A stretch of 64,000 bases of DNA from Naganishia liquefaciens (Eukaryota > Basidiomycota > Tremellomycetes > Filobasidiales > Filobasidiaceae): NCBI GenBank assembly GCA_013423385.1, contig BLZA01000005.1, positions 372,001 to 436,000 of the forward strand, read 5' to 3'. This document shows, in pieces, positions 47,490 to 59,008 of the stretch (the first letter of the stretch is position 1; the number at the start of each line of letters is the position of its first letter). Under the pieces are notes generated by a model. That model was given only the letters and a program-made list of their open reading frames with translations, was not told the DNA's origin and ran no database searches. Position numbers and translations under genes: made by a program.

Positions 47490-49615
47490 ATGTCTGATCC
47501 CTTTTTCGCAAAGGACAACAAACGTAAACGCTCCGGTGCCAAAGGCCCCGCTGCAAAACCATACGAAAAGCCCTACAGGCCTGCCGCCTACGGCAAGGGT
47601 CAAAAGTCCGGCGCAAACGTCGACGGCAAGCGACGCCGTACGCGGGATGAGGATCTTGCGTCGGATAACGAGGAGCGGGCGGGTGGCGGTGATGCCGGGG
47701 ACATCGATGATATGGATTTCATGACGGATCGGTTTGGGATGCAGGCAGAGTATGATAGTGCCGAGGAGGAGGACCGCAATCGGAATGAGACGGCCGCGGC
47801 CAAGCGGTTGAGGCTGGCCAAGGGGTATTTGGAAAAGGTCAAGAGCGAGGTGCAAGGTGCGTCGGCAGTGTGCCTAGCTTCTCCGGCACGCTTGACTGAT
47901 CTCGTTCGCTGCGATTTAATAGTCGACGATGGAAGCTGGGACGCCCAGGATATCGATAATGCCAACGTGACAGCAAGATTGCAGCAGGACGTCGTAGGTG
48001 CTCTTACTCCACCTTGTTCCTTCCCTTTGCTGACGACACCCCTCAGGACGAAGCAGCAGGCCGCATACACACATTCTTCGCCGATGCCCTTCGTTTCGCG
48101 CCTTTTTCCCGCAAATTCCTGCCCTCGCTCGGCGGCCAAGTCCCGACGGCCGCTCAAGCTTCGTCGACAGATTTATTCACCGCCAACAAGGAGGGAGCGC
48201 TCGCACGGTATTCGTTAGGAGATCTGAAGATGGTGGGCACGCCATTCGGGCAGAGTGTCACGAACGTGGGCAAGAAGGGCGGAAAGGGCAAGCAGGGCGG
48301 AAAGGCGGGCAAGGCCAAGGGAGGAGCCACTGTCAAGGATGGCAAGGCGGCTGTGCAGGGCCATGCGGGCGCCGTGCTGTGCCTTGCGGCGAGTGAAGAT
48401 GGGAAATACCTGTTGACGGGAGGCAAGGATAAAGTGATTGGCGTGTGGCAGTTGGAGACGCCGGTATTGTCGAGCGAGGACGGCGCGGGAGACGCCGGTG
48501 TGAAATGGCTCCGAGGACTGAGTGGACACAAGGATGCCGTAACCGTGAGCAATTTCCTTTCGGGAAACTCGAAAGAAAAGGAAAACCCAGCTAAATCACT
48601 CTCCATCAGGCTATCGCGCTCCCCTCGCTCAACAACCCCTCGCACCAATTCGTCTCCGCCTCGGCCGCTCGTTCCCTATGTCTTCATTCGATCTCCACCC
48701 TTTCCCTCATCGACACCTTTTTCGGCCACCAAGACGCCATCAACGCCGTCTCGTCCATCAAGCCGACTATTGCCGTCACCTCGGGAGCCCGTGACCGGAC
48801 GTGTCGGTGGTGGAAGGTGGAAGAGGAAGTGCAGCTCGTCTTTAGGGCGGGGATCAAGAGTAACGAGAGCAAAAAGGCCGAGGCTCAGGATGCTGGCAGC
48901 GTGGCCAAGGCGAGCAAGGGCAAGGGCAGGGAGTTTGTCGAGGGCAGTGTGGATGTCGTGGCCATGCTGGACGATCAGCATTTCGTTTCGGGCGGTGACA
49001 GCGGGTACGTCATTCCGGTCCTCCCAGTCGCACTGCTTTACTCATATTTCTGTAGCGCCATCTGCCTGTGGCATACCGGCAAAAAGAAGCCCGTCTTTTC
49101 GGAGCATCTGGCGCACGGAACGGTACAGCACGAGTCCGAGACCGAGGGCGCCATCGTGGAGCCGAGATGGGTCACGGCATTGGCTGGACTCAGGGGAACC
49201 AATCTTTTCGCGTCGGGTACGTAGACGGGTCGCATCTGTCGATTGTCTCTTGTCTGATAACTTGCTCTCAGGCTCATGGGATGGCGAAATCAAGTTATGG
49301 GCACTGTCGCCTACACTCAAATCCTTCTCGTTCGTGGCATCAATTCCGGCAGTGGGCGTTGTCAACAGTCTCCAACTGCTCGCCGTGCCACACGGCAAGC
49401 TGAAATCAGACGACTGGCAAAAAGTCGCCTCCGAGTCAGAGGAGATGGACGTCGAGGGGAACGGCTTGATCGAGAAGTCATCGAAGCGGGCGCGAATTCC
49501 GGCGGATGTCTTGCTGGTGGCGGCGATGGGTCGGGAACCGCGCTTAGGAAGGTGGATCAAGGTCAAGGACGGCGCGAAGAATGGAACGTTGCTCATACAC
49601 TTGGGCAAGCCATGA
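47490..49615 (+). CDS. RRP9: U3 snoRNP WD40 protein Rrp9/U3-55K
   Basis: Component of the U3 snoRNP in the nucleolar SSU processome, needed for 18S rRNA maturation. ATG 47490 opens MSDPFFAKDNKRKRSG, a basic nuclear-type N-terminus, then acidic DIDDMDFMTDRFGM. The Rrp9 block TAAAKRLRLAKGYLEKVKSEVQ precedes the WD40 domain: AVQGHAGAVLCLAASEDGKYLLTGGKDKVIGVW, FGHQDAINAVSSIKPTIAVTSGARDRTCRWWKVEEEVQLVFR, VEGSVDVVAMLDDQHFVSGGDSGAICLWHTGKKKP and FASGSWDGEIKLWAL. The RxxRWWK-E-QLVFR motif is specific for this family. Gly/Lys-rich insertions (GKKGGKGKQGGKAGKAKGG) lengthen it to about 610 aa, against 573 in yeast. About five short introns. Stop TGA at 49613-49615. Confidence 0.93.
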
Positions 49616-49876
49616 TTTGAGGACGTTTATTCATATACATGATGACCCCTTATGAGCCTTGTTGAGCGCTGCTTTCACTGGGACGCCTCTGCCGGACTAC
49701 ACATACTTGCAACATATAAGTCCCCAAGGCTAATCGCTGATAATAGTTTCAAGACTCTGGCGACCGCGTGTGGCATCCATCCTGCGCCGCATGTCTGCTC
49801 CCTGGAATTTCGCGATCGAAGACTGTGATTCTGCAGCCTGGCTGTTGAAGTTGTTCACTTGCCCCTGTTGATCTTG

Positions 49877-52384
49877 CTATACCCTGTTTTCATGTCGAAA
49901 GCGGCCGCTCTCTTCGTCCGAGATGTCAATGATACTAAAGGCTCGAGGCATCCGGCTCGGGCCTGAGCCACGTGGTTGAGCAATTCCGTACGTGTCGCCA
50001 ACTAATGGAAATATAAAACGGCGTGGCGTCCCCTCGCCCCAGGATTTCGTGCCCTGCTCTTCGTGCACGGTTTCTTCAAGCGTGTGTGAAGTTGTCTCTC
50101 GGCTGGAATGCGGACTGCCTGTCGGCCGGCCATCAATGTCTACAGCCATGTTGCCGGATACTGTGGAAAGAACATCTCCATCTTCAATTATCATACGCTC
50201 AGCTTGACTGTGCTCTGATGCGCTATCAAACTCGCTCGGCCCATCCGAGATGACGCTGCTGGCGGCATACATGCGTCGAGTTCGGTCAGAGGGAACTCTG
50301 TAAGGCTGTGAATATAGATGACTGTGTAAGCCTCTCGGCGACTCGTCCCCTTGTGATGATTGCTGCAGGGAATGCGTTTCAGAGATGATGCTCTCCGCGG
50401 CAAACAATCCGTTGAGAGGCTTCCTCCCCTCACACGCCGCTACATCGTCTCGATACGGCAGCGCTTCTTCCTCCGTTGAGGACCCTGCTCCGTCAGAGTC
50501 GATGATACTTGCACGTCTCTCGCGCATTCCCAAAGCCTCTCGCAATCGCTGAATGTTATTCGGGTTCCATGTGTCGATATATTTCCGTGGCGAGTGATGC
50601 GGAGAGGCAATCTGCTTATGCCGTGACCCGGTGTTCAGCAAACCGTCCTGTAGGCTGACATCTTGTTGTGAAAAAGGAAGCGTTATATCCAGAGTCTCCT
50701 CGGGAACATTCACTGTCGTCTTGCCCGCTGTGGTCTGATCTGTCGAAGCTGCGCTATTTGAAACCGGCACCTCCGACAAGGGAGAAGCAGGCTCGATCTA
50801 AGCGAAAGCCGCCTTTAGAATGACGGTGCTCAACCACTCTATAAGGACTCGCCTTGATGCGCAAACCATTCTCTAGAGCTTTGGTGAGTTGCATCATTGC
50901 AGAAGCAATCACACTCTCGAATTCGCTGGCATCAGCCTGAGTTGCGCCTTCCGATATCTCTACAGTGTCACTGTTACCGAGAATACAGCGCCTTGTAGCA
51001 GTCAACTGTGAAAGGGCAAACGTCATTGCCTACAACATTTGATCGTAAGCTAATCGAGGTCTCAAAGCCATATGTTGAGATACTTGCCGTATAGATTCGC
51101 CTTCCTTCCCTCTTGAATAGCTTGTTCTGAGTCTGCTGAAAGATTTTTCGACACGATTCGGCGATACTGTCAAGGCCAACAACGTCGTTTTGCATATGCT
51201 AGATCAAAGATGCAAGGAATCAGAGGCATCCATTGTATCCTTCTTCGCATGATACAATACCTATGCACTCACCTGCAACATTCTTGGCTTGAAGATCAAC
51301 GGGAACATTCTGCTCGTGGAACATTCAAGGACAAGGTTAAACCCAGTCGCGCGAGTTTCGTCGACTTTTGCCTTCCGCAGCACTCACGTTGCCATACCAT
51401 GTATCAACAAGCGATCCTTGACGTTTTCGATCATCTGCATCAACACGGGAGGAATGGTTGAGCTCAGAGCCGAAAGGAGGTGGGCAGTCATAGCATGACG
51501 ATCAACTGTACGTCGAACAGCTTAGCGATCGCCGTCTTCTCATACTTACAGACTCACTTATCGTGCCGGCTTGCGCGACTTGCTGGGCCGAAGAATTTGG
51601 CACGTCTTCGCCCTGGTCGGTTGCGGACTTTCCCTTTCCCTTTCTCGGATTCCTCTTCCGCTTTTTGGTAACAGTTACTGTTTCCGTGCGCCACACCAGC
51701 GACACTTCAATGCGTTCAAGGAAGCAAGTTGGCTTGGTTGTGTCTTTTGCGTGCTTGGGTAGGAAGGGATGAAGCGGGGCTAATTCATCTTTAGTGGAGG
51801 AGCATGAGGAGAGGTCTTAGGCTGATACTGAAATGGCCTTCTTGGGGCGTACATTCTTGGACGGCTGATTCGCTGTCATTTATTGTCTCGGACATTGAAC
51901 TCAATCCGATAGCCATGAGATTCTTCCCGAACAACCGTAGAATCAAGGTCAATCCCGTCTCGCCAGTATTTCGTGCACTCACCCCTCGAACGCCCACCAC
52001 GAACGCCTGTTGCACGACCCCTTTCTCGATCTCATTCCCATCAACCACACATTTAACCCTCAGCTTTATTCTGCCCGTCTGCGAACACAGGATGTTCGCA
52101 TGCCTGATCACTTGTTTGCCCCTTTCTGTCATCTCGAGCGCAGACAGCCTCGCGCCCGCTTCAACCGTCATATAACCGGGGACGGAAACGATATAGCTCG
52201 TCTTGAGAGCCAGTCGAACAATGAATGGTTCGCATTGGGGAGGCTGGGAGACTTGTCGGTTTGCAGGAGTAGGAAACGGGAAGGGAGCAGGCTTGGCTGT
52301 GATGCGCTTATTAATTCGGATGGTGGATGACGCGGGATCTGCTGAGGGCTGGTAGGCGTGAGGTGTATTGGCCGCGAGTGACAT
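49877..52384 (-). CDS. Unrecognised protein, probably one multi-exon gene (two GC-AG introns)
   Basis: A 5' block from ATG 52384 (MSLAANTPHAYQPSAD) contains IVRLALKTSYIVSVPGYMTVEAG and GRIKLRVKCVVDGNEIEKGVVQ, which look like beta strands. A GTGAGT donor at 51982 can splice in frame to an acceptor at 51754 (intron 229 nt), giving ERIEVSLVWRTETVTV, a Lys/Arg-rich KKRKRNPRKGKGK patch (possible nuclear signal), and then helical segments LLSALSSTIPPVLMQMIENVKDRL and MQNDVVGLDSIAESCRKIF. Two introns (51087-51030, donor GCAAGT; 50852-50798, donor GCGAGT) must be GC-AG to stay in frame. The last exon, about 300 codons, is Ser/Asp-rich and disordered and stops at 49877. I do not recognise the family. 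The block downstream of about 51491 could instead be a separate gene starting MTAHLLSAL. It is transcribed in the same direction as SLY1. Confidence 0.55.
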
Positions 52385-52724
52385 GGTCAGTCTTTTCGTC
52401 GACACAAAGACCGGCGTCATGAGCGAAAGGGCGTGTCATCATTGTCGTTGCATAATAAGGCAGCTGCAAAAAGATCCTGGGAGCGAGACTCTCGTGATCG
52501 CTCCTATCGGGCTAGCTATCGGAATGCTTCCCGCTAACGCCACCGCGTGATGGAAGCCTGACGCCCGGAAGGCGCGACCGAAAACGAGTAGGGCCCTTAT
52601 TAAATGGCGATGGATGTCTTTACAACTATACGTGAGAGAATACATCGAGTAATCGGAATGTCGCCTGCATCTATTCTAGGCATCTTTTCTTCCGTCACAA
52701 TTAGCGTCTTTCGGGCTTCGCAAG
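52385..52724. other. Intergenic between SLY1 and the unrecognised gene
   Basis: 340 bases downstream of the SLY1 stop and upstream of the next minus-strand start. An alternative in-frame ATG for the downstream gene lies at 52420. Nothing else is seen. Confidence 0.45.
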
Positions 52725-55493
52725 TTACTTTGAACCCAAGTCGGCAAGTACTTGCAAGAACGAGGCAGGAGTCATGATCTCCGTGCTTCCGTACGTCACC
52801 TTGCGTCCTAGCCCGCCAGCGCCTGCACCGCTCGTGCCTTCCCTATCTCGCTTTCCGGCAGCCCACTCCATCAAATTGCCGTATTCGACATATCCGCCTC
52901 CTCCGACAACAAAGACGATACTTTCGTTGAACTGCATGCGATTCTTCCCAGCGGATTGTTGCCCACCCATAGTACGTGAGCGGGTGGCTTTAGGATCGAA
53001 GTAAAGATAATCGTCGGTATCCTGGAGCGCCTTGGTTGAGGCGGCGGCTGGGTCCATCAACGCTTCCACCAATCGAGTGACAGTGAGTTCTTTGCGGGAT
53101 GGCAACAAATTCTTAACACCAGAGATGATGTTATCGAACCCGACACCCGTGATTCCACCATCCCTCAATCGCTCGGTAATCTGTAAGCCAAGTGAATATG
53201 TTAAACGCGGACAGGAAAACAACATCTGCGGCTAGACTCACTCGATTGCCGAGTACACCGAAGCCTTTCGTCCACTCGCCTCCAGCCTGCTGTGTCGGCA
53301 AGGCTGGCGCCGAAGCCAACATTGTCATCCGCATGACTTCCCTCACACTTCCAGAATCAGATGAAAGTAAGAACCTTAACCGAAACACAAGACAGTCTTA
53401 ACTGACCGCTTAACATATTCCAGGGCCGCGACATTGGCTCCAGCTTCCTTGAGCATATTCGTCAACTGGGTCATGTCGTCCTTTGAGATCGCATTGTCGG
53501 GCACAGATAGGTAATATATGATGACTAGACGCAGCTGGTCCTCTGGCGTCGGTTTGGGCGGCTGTTCGCCCTCGGGTAATGGCTCATCGGAGATACCCTT
53601 CATTGCGTTGATGATCGCTTGTTTTGGCTGCGATAGGGGAATGAAGTGACTCTGTCGAGGCGCTTGGAATCAAGTGACACTGTAGACGCACCTGTTTGCT
53701 AATTCCCTCTTCCGTCTCAAATAAGGTGTCCAACGACCTTTGTCTGATAGCCTGGAGCAGCGACGTGGCTATATTCATATGTGTGTCAAGCGTGTGTTTT
53801 CGCGCTGTCAATTCCGGCAGAGCAGTGATTGCGGTTTTCAAGTGCGCCGCATTGCTGGTGAAATCACTGTAAGGTGGAAGAAGAAGGCAGTCATCAGAAA
53901 AGAGAGCCGATCGACCGGCAATCGACTTGCATTTGAGAGACGTCGTTGACGTCGCTGACACCTGTACTCCTGGTGATTTCCGCGGCATCGGCTTTGTATC
54001 TGTGAATGCGCTATAATTTAGGCTTTCCCGCTGCTGAAGAATCTCGAAGCTCTGGAACTTACCTCGCAAGTTCGTCGTCAATAGCTTCTGCGACTGTTGG
54101 GAATGGCTGTCCTGCATGCTTCGCCCAGAAGAAGTCCTTGGTATCAAAGTCGTATGACTTTTTCTGCATTTTGCCGTTCTCCAACGCGGTCTACAACGGA
54201 AGCCTGAGTGAGAAGAGATTTGATCGCTGAACGGCAAAGTTGTAAACTCACATCGACCGAAACTCTGTTGAGTTTCATTTCAAGTACATCGTGCACGAGC
54301 GCCTGATAAGTCCAAGAATGACTGAGCATAGGTATCAAATCTATATTACGGTCCAGAATGACGAGCACTGTGGGATCGGCAATGGTTATGGTGGGGAAAC
54401 GAACCAGCGAGCGGGATATTTGGCTTACAAGGTCGGCGCAAGCCACTCAAACCATCTCCTCCTCGGGCGATTCCTGCTCCGGCAGGGCTGGCGATCCAGT
54501 CCCGCAACTTGGCATCAACCTTTCTTGCGACCATCTCGGCAGCATTTCCTCTCGGACACCGGATGATGGGAATACCTCCAGTTGCAGGCGAAGATGAAGA
54601 GGGATTGATCGAAGTGATGATGACGCTGAACAATCCTTTCGCGATGCGCTCCGCCTCTTCTTCGATTTCAATTTCGTTGGCACCTGGATTGTTGAGAACC
54701 ATATAGGATGCGGGGCCGGTAATCTCTTTATCAGGAATCCAGCGGCCTTGTTTGGTTCGTTGAATGGGTGGGCCCATTGCGGGATCCGAAGGCGCGAGCG
54801 TGATACGTTTCGGAAGAAGCGAGAATAGCGATGGAGAGGGCACCAGGAAGTCCAGATGTTGATCGAGAACTGCAGCGACGGATTCAGCAGACTCTCCTGA
54901 TGGGTCCCCTTGAAGAATGAGCGAAGCCAGTTCCTCCATCAGCGGTCGAGGAATGGAAGACGTAAAGGACAAGTGATATGAAGAGTAAAGGTTGTCATTG
55001 ATGTCTTCTGCGATGCGCCTGATGTTTGAAAGAGTAGGGGAGACGAAGTAGACTGCTGGTACATCTGGGAGGGGCGGACGCGTAGCGTGAATCTGCCTGA
55101 AAGGGGAGCGATATGATCAGCGGCATCGCATTTGAGCATGCCGACACCAACGCACATATGAAGTGTGACACCTTGTTCTCGCAGGTCCTGCACTCTTAAG
55201 CACGTTGCCAGTACGTCTTTGCTCTGCTCATCCAGCACAAGGACTTTCCACACTAGCGGCCCTTGCTGGCTTTGATCAAATGGTGACCCGTCTGCGGCCG
55301 GTTTGCTGCCATCTCTGGCCGTACTTCCTGGTGCAGCAACGGCTGACGATCCGGGAAGATTGAGGTGTGTCGGGGGTTCATTCAGGTTGAGAAGCGTGAG
55401 TAGCGCGTTTATCTGTGCTTCTTGAAGCGAGCCCGCCAGCACGGGAGATGCCCCGGTGGATATCTGGGGCTGAGCAGTCGAAGTAGGTGCCAT
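52725..55493 (-). CDS. SLY1: Sec1/Munc18 protein for ER-Golgi fusion, Sly1 type
   Basis: SM protein binding the Sed5/syntaxin-5 N-peptide in ER-Golgi and intra-Golgi fusion. ATG 55493 opens a Pro/Ser/Ala-rich leader, then [14 protein letters not shown] and [34 protein letters not shown]. Next are [24 protein letters not shown] and [21 protein letters not shown]. The core [42 protein letters not shown] matches Sly1, followed by [22 protein letters not shown]. The late blocks are [43 protein letters not shown] and [21 protein letters not shown]. Stop at 52725 after [10 protein letters not shown]. Roughly 750 aa, with a long leader compared with yeast Sly1 (666 aa). Divergent from the 5MP gene (255 bases between starts). 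Confidence 0.93.
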
Positions 55494-55748
55494 GTCTGTC
55501 GAAGCGAGGCCTGGTGACTGCAACGATGCCGCTGAACACCGCTACGCATGATATCATCCCCGACCTCCAGCAGCTGGCACGGGCATGTTTGCTTCCATCT
55601 CCACCGACATTTCGCCCTTTCGCGAATGACATCAAGCAGCCCGCCGCGATCATTTGGTGCAGCACTCCGTTTCCACAACGATACCTTGTTCAGCACGGTC
55701 TTTTATCTCAAGTAGCATCATCTCAAGCCTACCCGCTTACAGCCTTGC

Positions 55749-57667
55749 ATGTCTTTCCACTCCAACGCCGGACCATCAGGAGGTGCTCATTCTCCCGCCG
55801 TGAGATCAGGCACGCCAGTGCAATCGCAGCCAGCCGCGCCGCAACCCCAACAGACTCAGCAACAGGAGCAGAAGCCGTCTTTGACCGGCGTCAGGATCAA
55901 GCAGAGAAAGAGACAAGTTCAAGCCAGTGCAAAGTTCGAGCCCGAGAGTAAGTCGTGTAGCACTTGTTTTTTGGAATCGCATCAACGCTTATCGCTGCAC
56001 GTCGAATGCGCTTTACCCGACAGCTTTCAGAGACGCACTCCTCGCCCACCTCAACTCTCTTCCGCCCTCTCCGACTGTTGATCAGATCGTCGCCAAGCTC
56101 GTCCTCGCAGGATCTACCCTTGAGCTTCTCAAGTACGCGGAGCAGTTCTTCGAAATCTACTTTACTGGTGGTCTCCTTCAGCCAGGTGGACAATTCCTCG
56201 ACACCGCAGAGGAGAAGCGCACAAGGATCTGCATCTTCGCATGCAATGGTGCTGGTATCGGTGTGCAGCCCGAAGATGGCGTTTCCGAGGATGAAGTGCC
56301 CAAGGGAGATCAGTGGAAGAAGGAGATCAGGGCTCTGGTCGAAGCGCTAAAGAAGACGATCCAACGGTAAAACGATTTGGGGCGCGACCTCTGACATGTG
56401 GCTGACGTCAATGTTCTCAGATACAAATATTTGCAGAAGCCTCTTGAAGAGAACGCTCTCCCGGGACTGTTGGCCTAGTATGTGTCAATTCTGGCTCCGA
56501 GGCCTGTGTTGACGCTCTTCTGTAGCTTGCCCCGATGGTCTCCCGCTTACCGAGAAAAGATGGCGTACGCTACTGCTTACTTCGTCACCGATGCTCAAGT
56601 CTCAAGCCGATGCCTCCAGACATTGCTGCGAGACGTTGTCGTCAAGGATGGCAAGTCCAAGCATGCTTGATGCGTCATTAACCCGTGTCTGATTACTTCC
56701 TTGATCGGGCAGACATCTCCGTCGACTTCATTACTACCTTCTTCAAGGTGTTCCTCGCATCGCAAACCATCGAACAACTAGGCACGCTCCTCCGAAAATC
56801 GGGCATTCAGGACCTTCTCGCCTTCTTCCCGAACACAAAGCGAGACCGAACACACTTGGAAAAGCACTTCAAATCGCATGGTTTGAACAGTGTTGTCGAA
56901 TATCATACGAAGAAGGTGAACGCGGCCGTCAAGGAAGAAGTCGTTGGCCGATTGAAGGAAATGATCACTGACGAGGATTCGACCGAGGACGTCAGTATTG
57001 AGCTGGAAAAATCTGCGTTGACGAGTTGCGTACTGACTTGATTTTCACAGATGCTTGAATATTTGAAGGCCAGACAATCGGAGACCAAGGTCGGAGAGCT
57101 GGACATGATCCAAGCCATCTGGCTAGCGATCATGGACAGCGTGGACTGGACCGCCAAGCCCGAGCTTTTGGATTCGCTTGTCGTTAAGCAAGCCAATGTG
57201 AGTAACTCTTGACTACTTTTTTCCAATCGTTCCCAAAGACTGAATTCAACCCTGAAGGCCTACGCCGGACTGCTCGAACCCTTCTGCAATAGCGCCAAGG
57301 CTGAAGTTGGTCTTCTTAACACGGTTCAGATTTACTGTTACGGGGAGACCCGAGTCATGAAGGCATTCCCTCAATTGGTCAAGGTATGTCGTCTTCAAAA
57401 TTCGCGGCAAGCGCAAATTGGTTGACCGATGACGATTCGTCAGATCTTGTACAATGCCGACTGCGTCAGCGATCAAGCGATTCTTTACTGGGCGAGTAAG
57501 GGTGCGGCACCTCAGGGAAAGCAAAACTTCCTCAAGGTCACCGAGCCATTGGTCAAGGTGAGTCTGGGAATGGTTGCAGCGAAGAGATCTTATTGCTAAG
57601 CTAATTCTGCCTTGAACAGTTCCTACAGGAGAATGAAGACGATGACGACGAAGAAGATGACGAATGA
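55749..57667 (+). CDS. eIF5-mimic protein (BZW1/2, 5MP) with C-terminal W2 domain
   Basis: Translation regulator that competes with eIF5 for eIF2 and eIF3 and raises start-codon stringency. ATG 55749 begins a Gln/Pro/Ser-rich leader; the conserved start is KPSLTGVRIKQRKRQVQASAKFEPE-TFRDALLAHLN, matching the LSGQRFKTRKR...KFEPTxFRD start of BZW1. A HEAT/MIF4G-like middle follows (LELLKYAEQFFEIYFTGGLLQPGG, YKYLQKPLEENALP, DFITTFFKVFLASQTIEQLGTLLRKSGI). The W2 domain has IQAIWLAIMDSVDWTAKPELL, YAGLLEPFCNSAKAEVGLLNTVQIYCYGETRVMKAFPQLVKILYNADCVSDQAILYWASKGA and an acidic-aromatic end FLQENEDDDDEEDDE. Seven or more short introns. Not eIF5: the N-terminal GTPase-activating/zinc domain is absent. Stop TGA at 57665-57667. 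Confidence 0.92.
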
Positions 57668-59008
57668 GCACATTGTAGGCTCTCCTCCACCTTTAAATAT
57701 GGGAACAACAACGATGTTGCTGTAGATGACAGGTGTAAACCAAAAGAAAGTGGCACGGTTCAAGCGTTGATTGATAGATACCGCCATGTCATCCTGCCTA
57801 CGGGACACTGAGCGGCGCATGGTGAGCCGCCAAGTGACAGTGATCAGGTTCAGGTATACCATATCAAGACCGCATCTCAACCATACACTTTGCGGTGCCC
57901 GGTCAGTTTGTTGGCGACTACTCGAGCATGCGGGTGTTCGGAATGTCCGGGGCTTCGTTGTTCCGTTGCTGCATTCCCTTCTCTATCGTCGGCCCTTCCC
58001 GAAACCATATTCCGCTTGGCTAGGTCATTTACGGTCTCGTTCTTTTTCGGCACCGAGGACTGTTAAGATGCCAACTCTGTATCTACTGTTACCTCCTTGC
58101 GCGTGCAGCGCGTATCCATGGGCACTACCAGGCTCCACGCCCTCAGCCACTGCAGGGTCACCATCAAAGATCGAGCTCACTCTCAATTAAAGCGCGACGT
58201 TTCGCAACTGGATATGGGAGCAAGCCGCGCGAGCCCGGTATCAACCGGATATTTCACGTTGTCCGTGTTTTGCCTTTGTTGGCCTTGTCACGAGGACTGA
58301 ATACATTCGACCTGAGATGACATGGCATCTCTTCACGTGTAGATATAGCTGTCATTTTTAATTTAATTGACTGTCCGCCATACTAGCCGCTATACTAGCT
58401 TTCATCAGCTCTTTGACCTGAAAAGTAAAGCCTACTGCAGCGTACCGTAAAGCTCGGCCGGAGATTAGTATCCGGCGCGAGGGGAAAGGCTAGAAGAGAG
58501 GCGTTTTTCGGGAACCGGCTCCAATTGCGGCTCAGATCTGGGCTTCGCGATTGCCCTGCGCAGGCAAACAACACGGTGCACGGTGCCTTCTGCCCATTGT
58601 CACAATAGCTATTCAGTCGCTCCAAATCGTCCATTAACCCCGTATCGTGTCGTGCTAGGGCACATAGACGTGCATAGACCTCTCTTGGACCGGGCATCCA
58701 ACCGTATTCCGACGACGACAGTCCGCAGAGGAGTCAGGATCTCCTTTCGATCGCCGGACTTTATCAGAACGCCCAGCACAAACGGCAAAGCAGTTCCTCC
58801 TCTTGCTGCTCCCATCCCTTCGCTTCCGCTGAACTCCAGCCTCATTTTCGGACAACGATTCACCCCTACGGACGCAATCGAGCTGTCATAATGGCGATCC
58901 GCCAGTGATTGCGGGAAGACGACAATCGACTAGTCTGTTTACTCTCACTTTTCGCGCCCCCGCTTCCTTCAAGCATTGATATCTTCTTGGGTTAGACGAC
59001 AAGACATC
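57668..59008. other. 1.3-kb intergenic region upstream of the GPCR gene
   Basis: Head-to-tail spacing between the 5MP stop and the GPCR start, the longest gap in the window. Overlapping frames on both strands at 58583-58891 are of similar length and show no motif. AT-rich bases near 58350-58375 fit a terminator or promoter. Probably the GPCR promoter with a long 5' leader. Confidence 0.45.
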
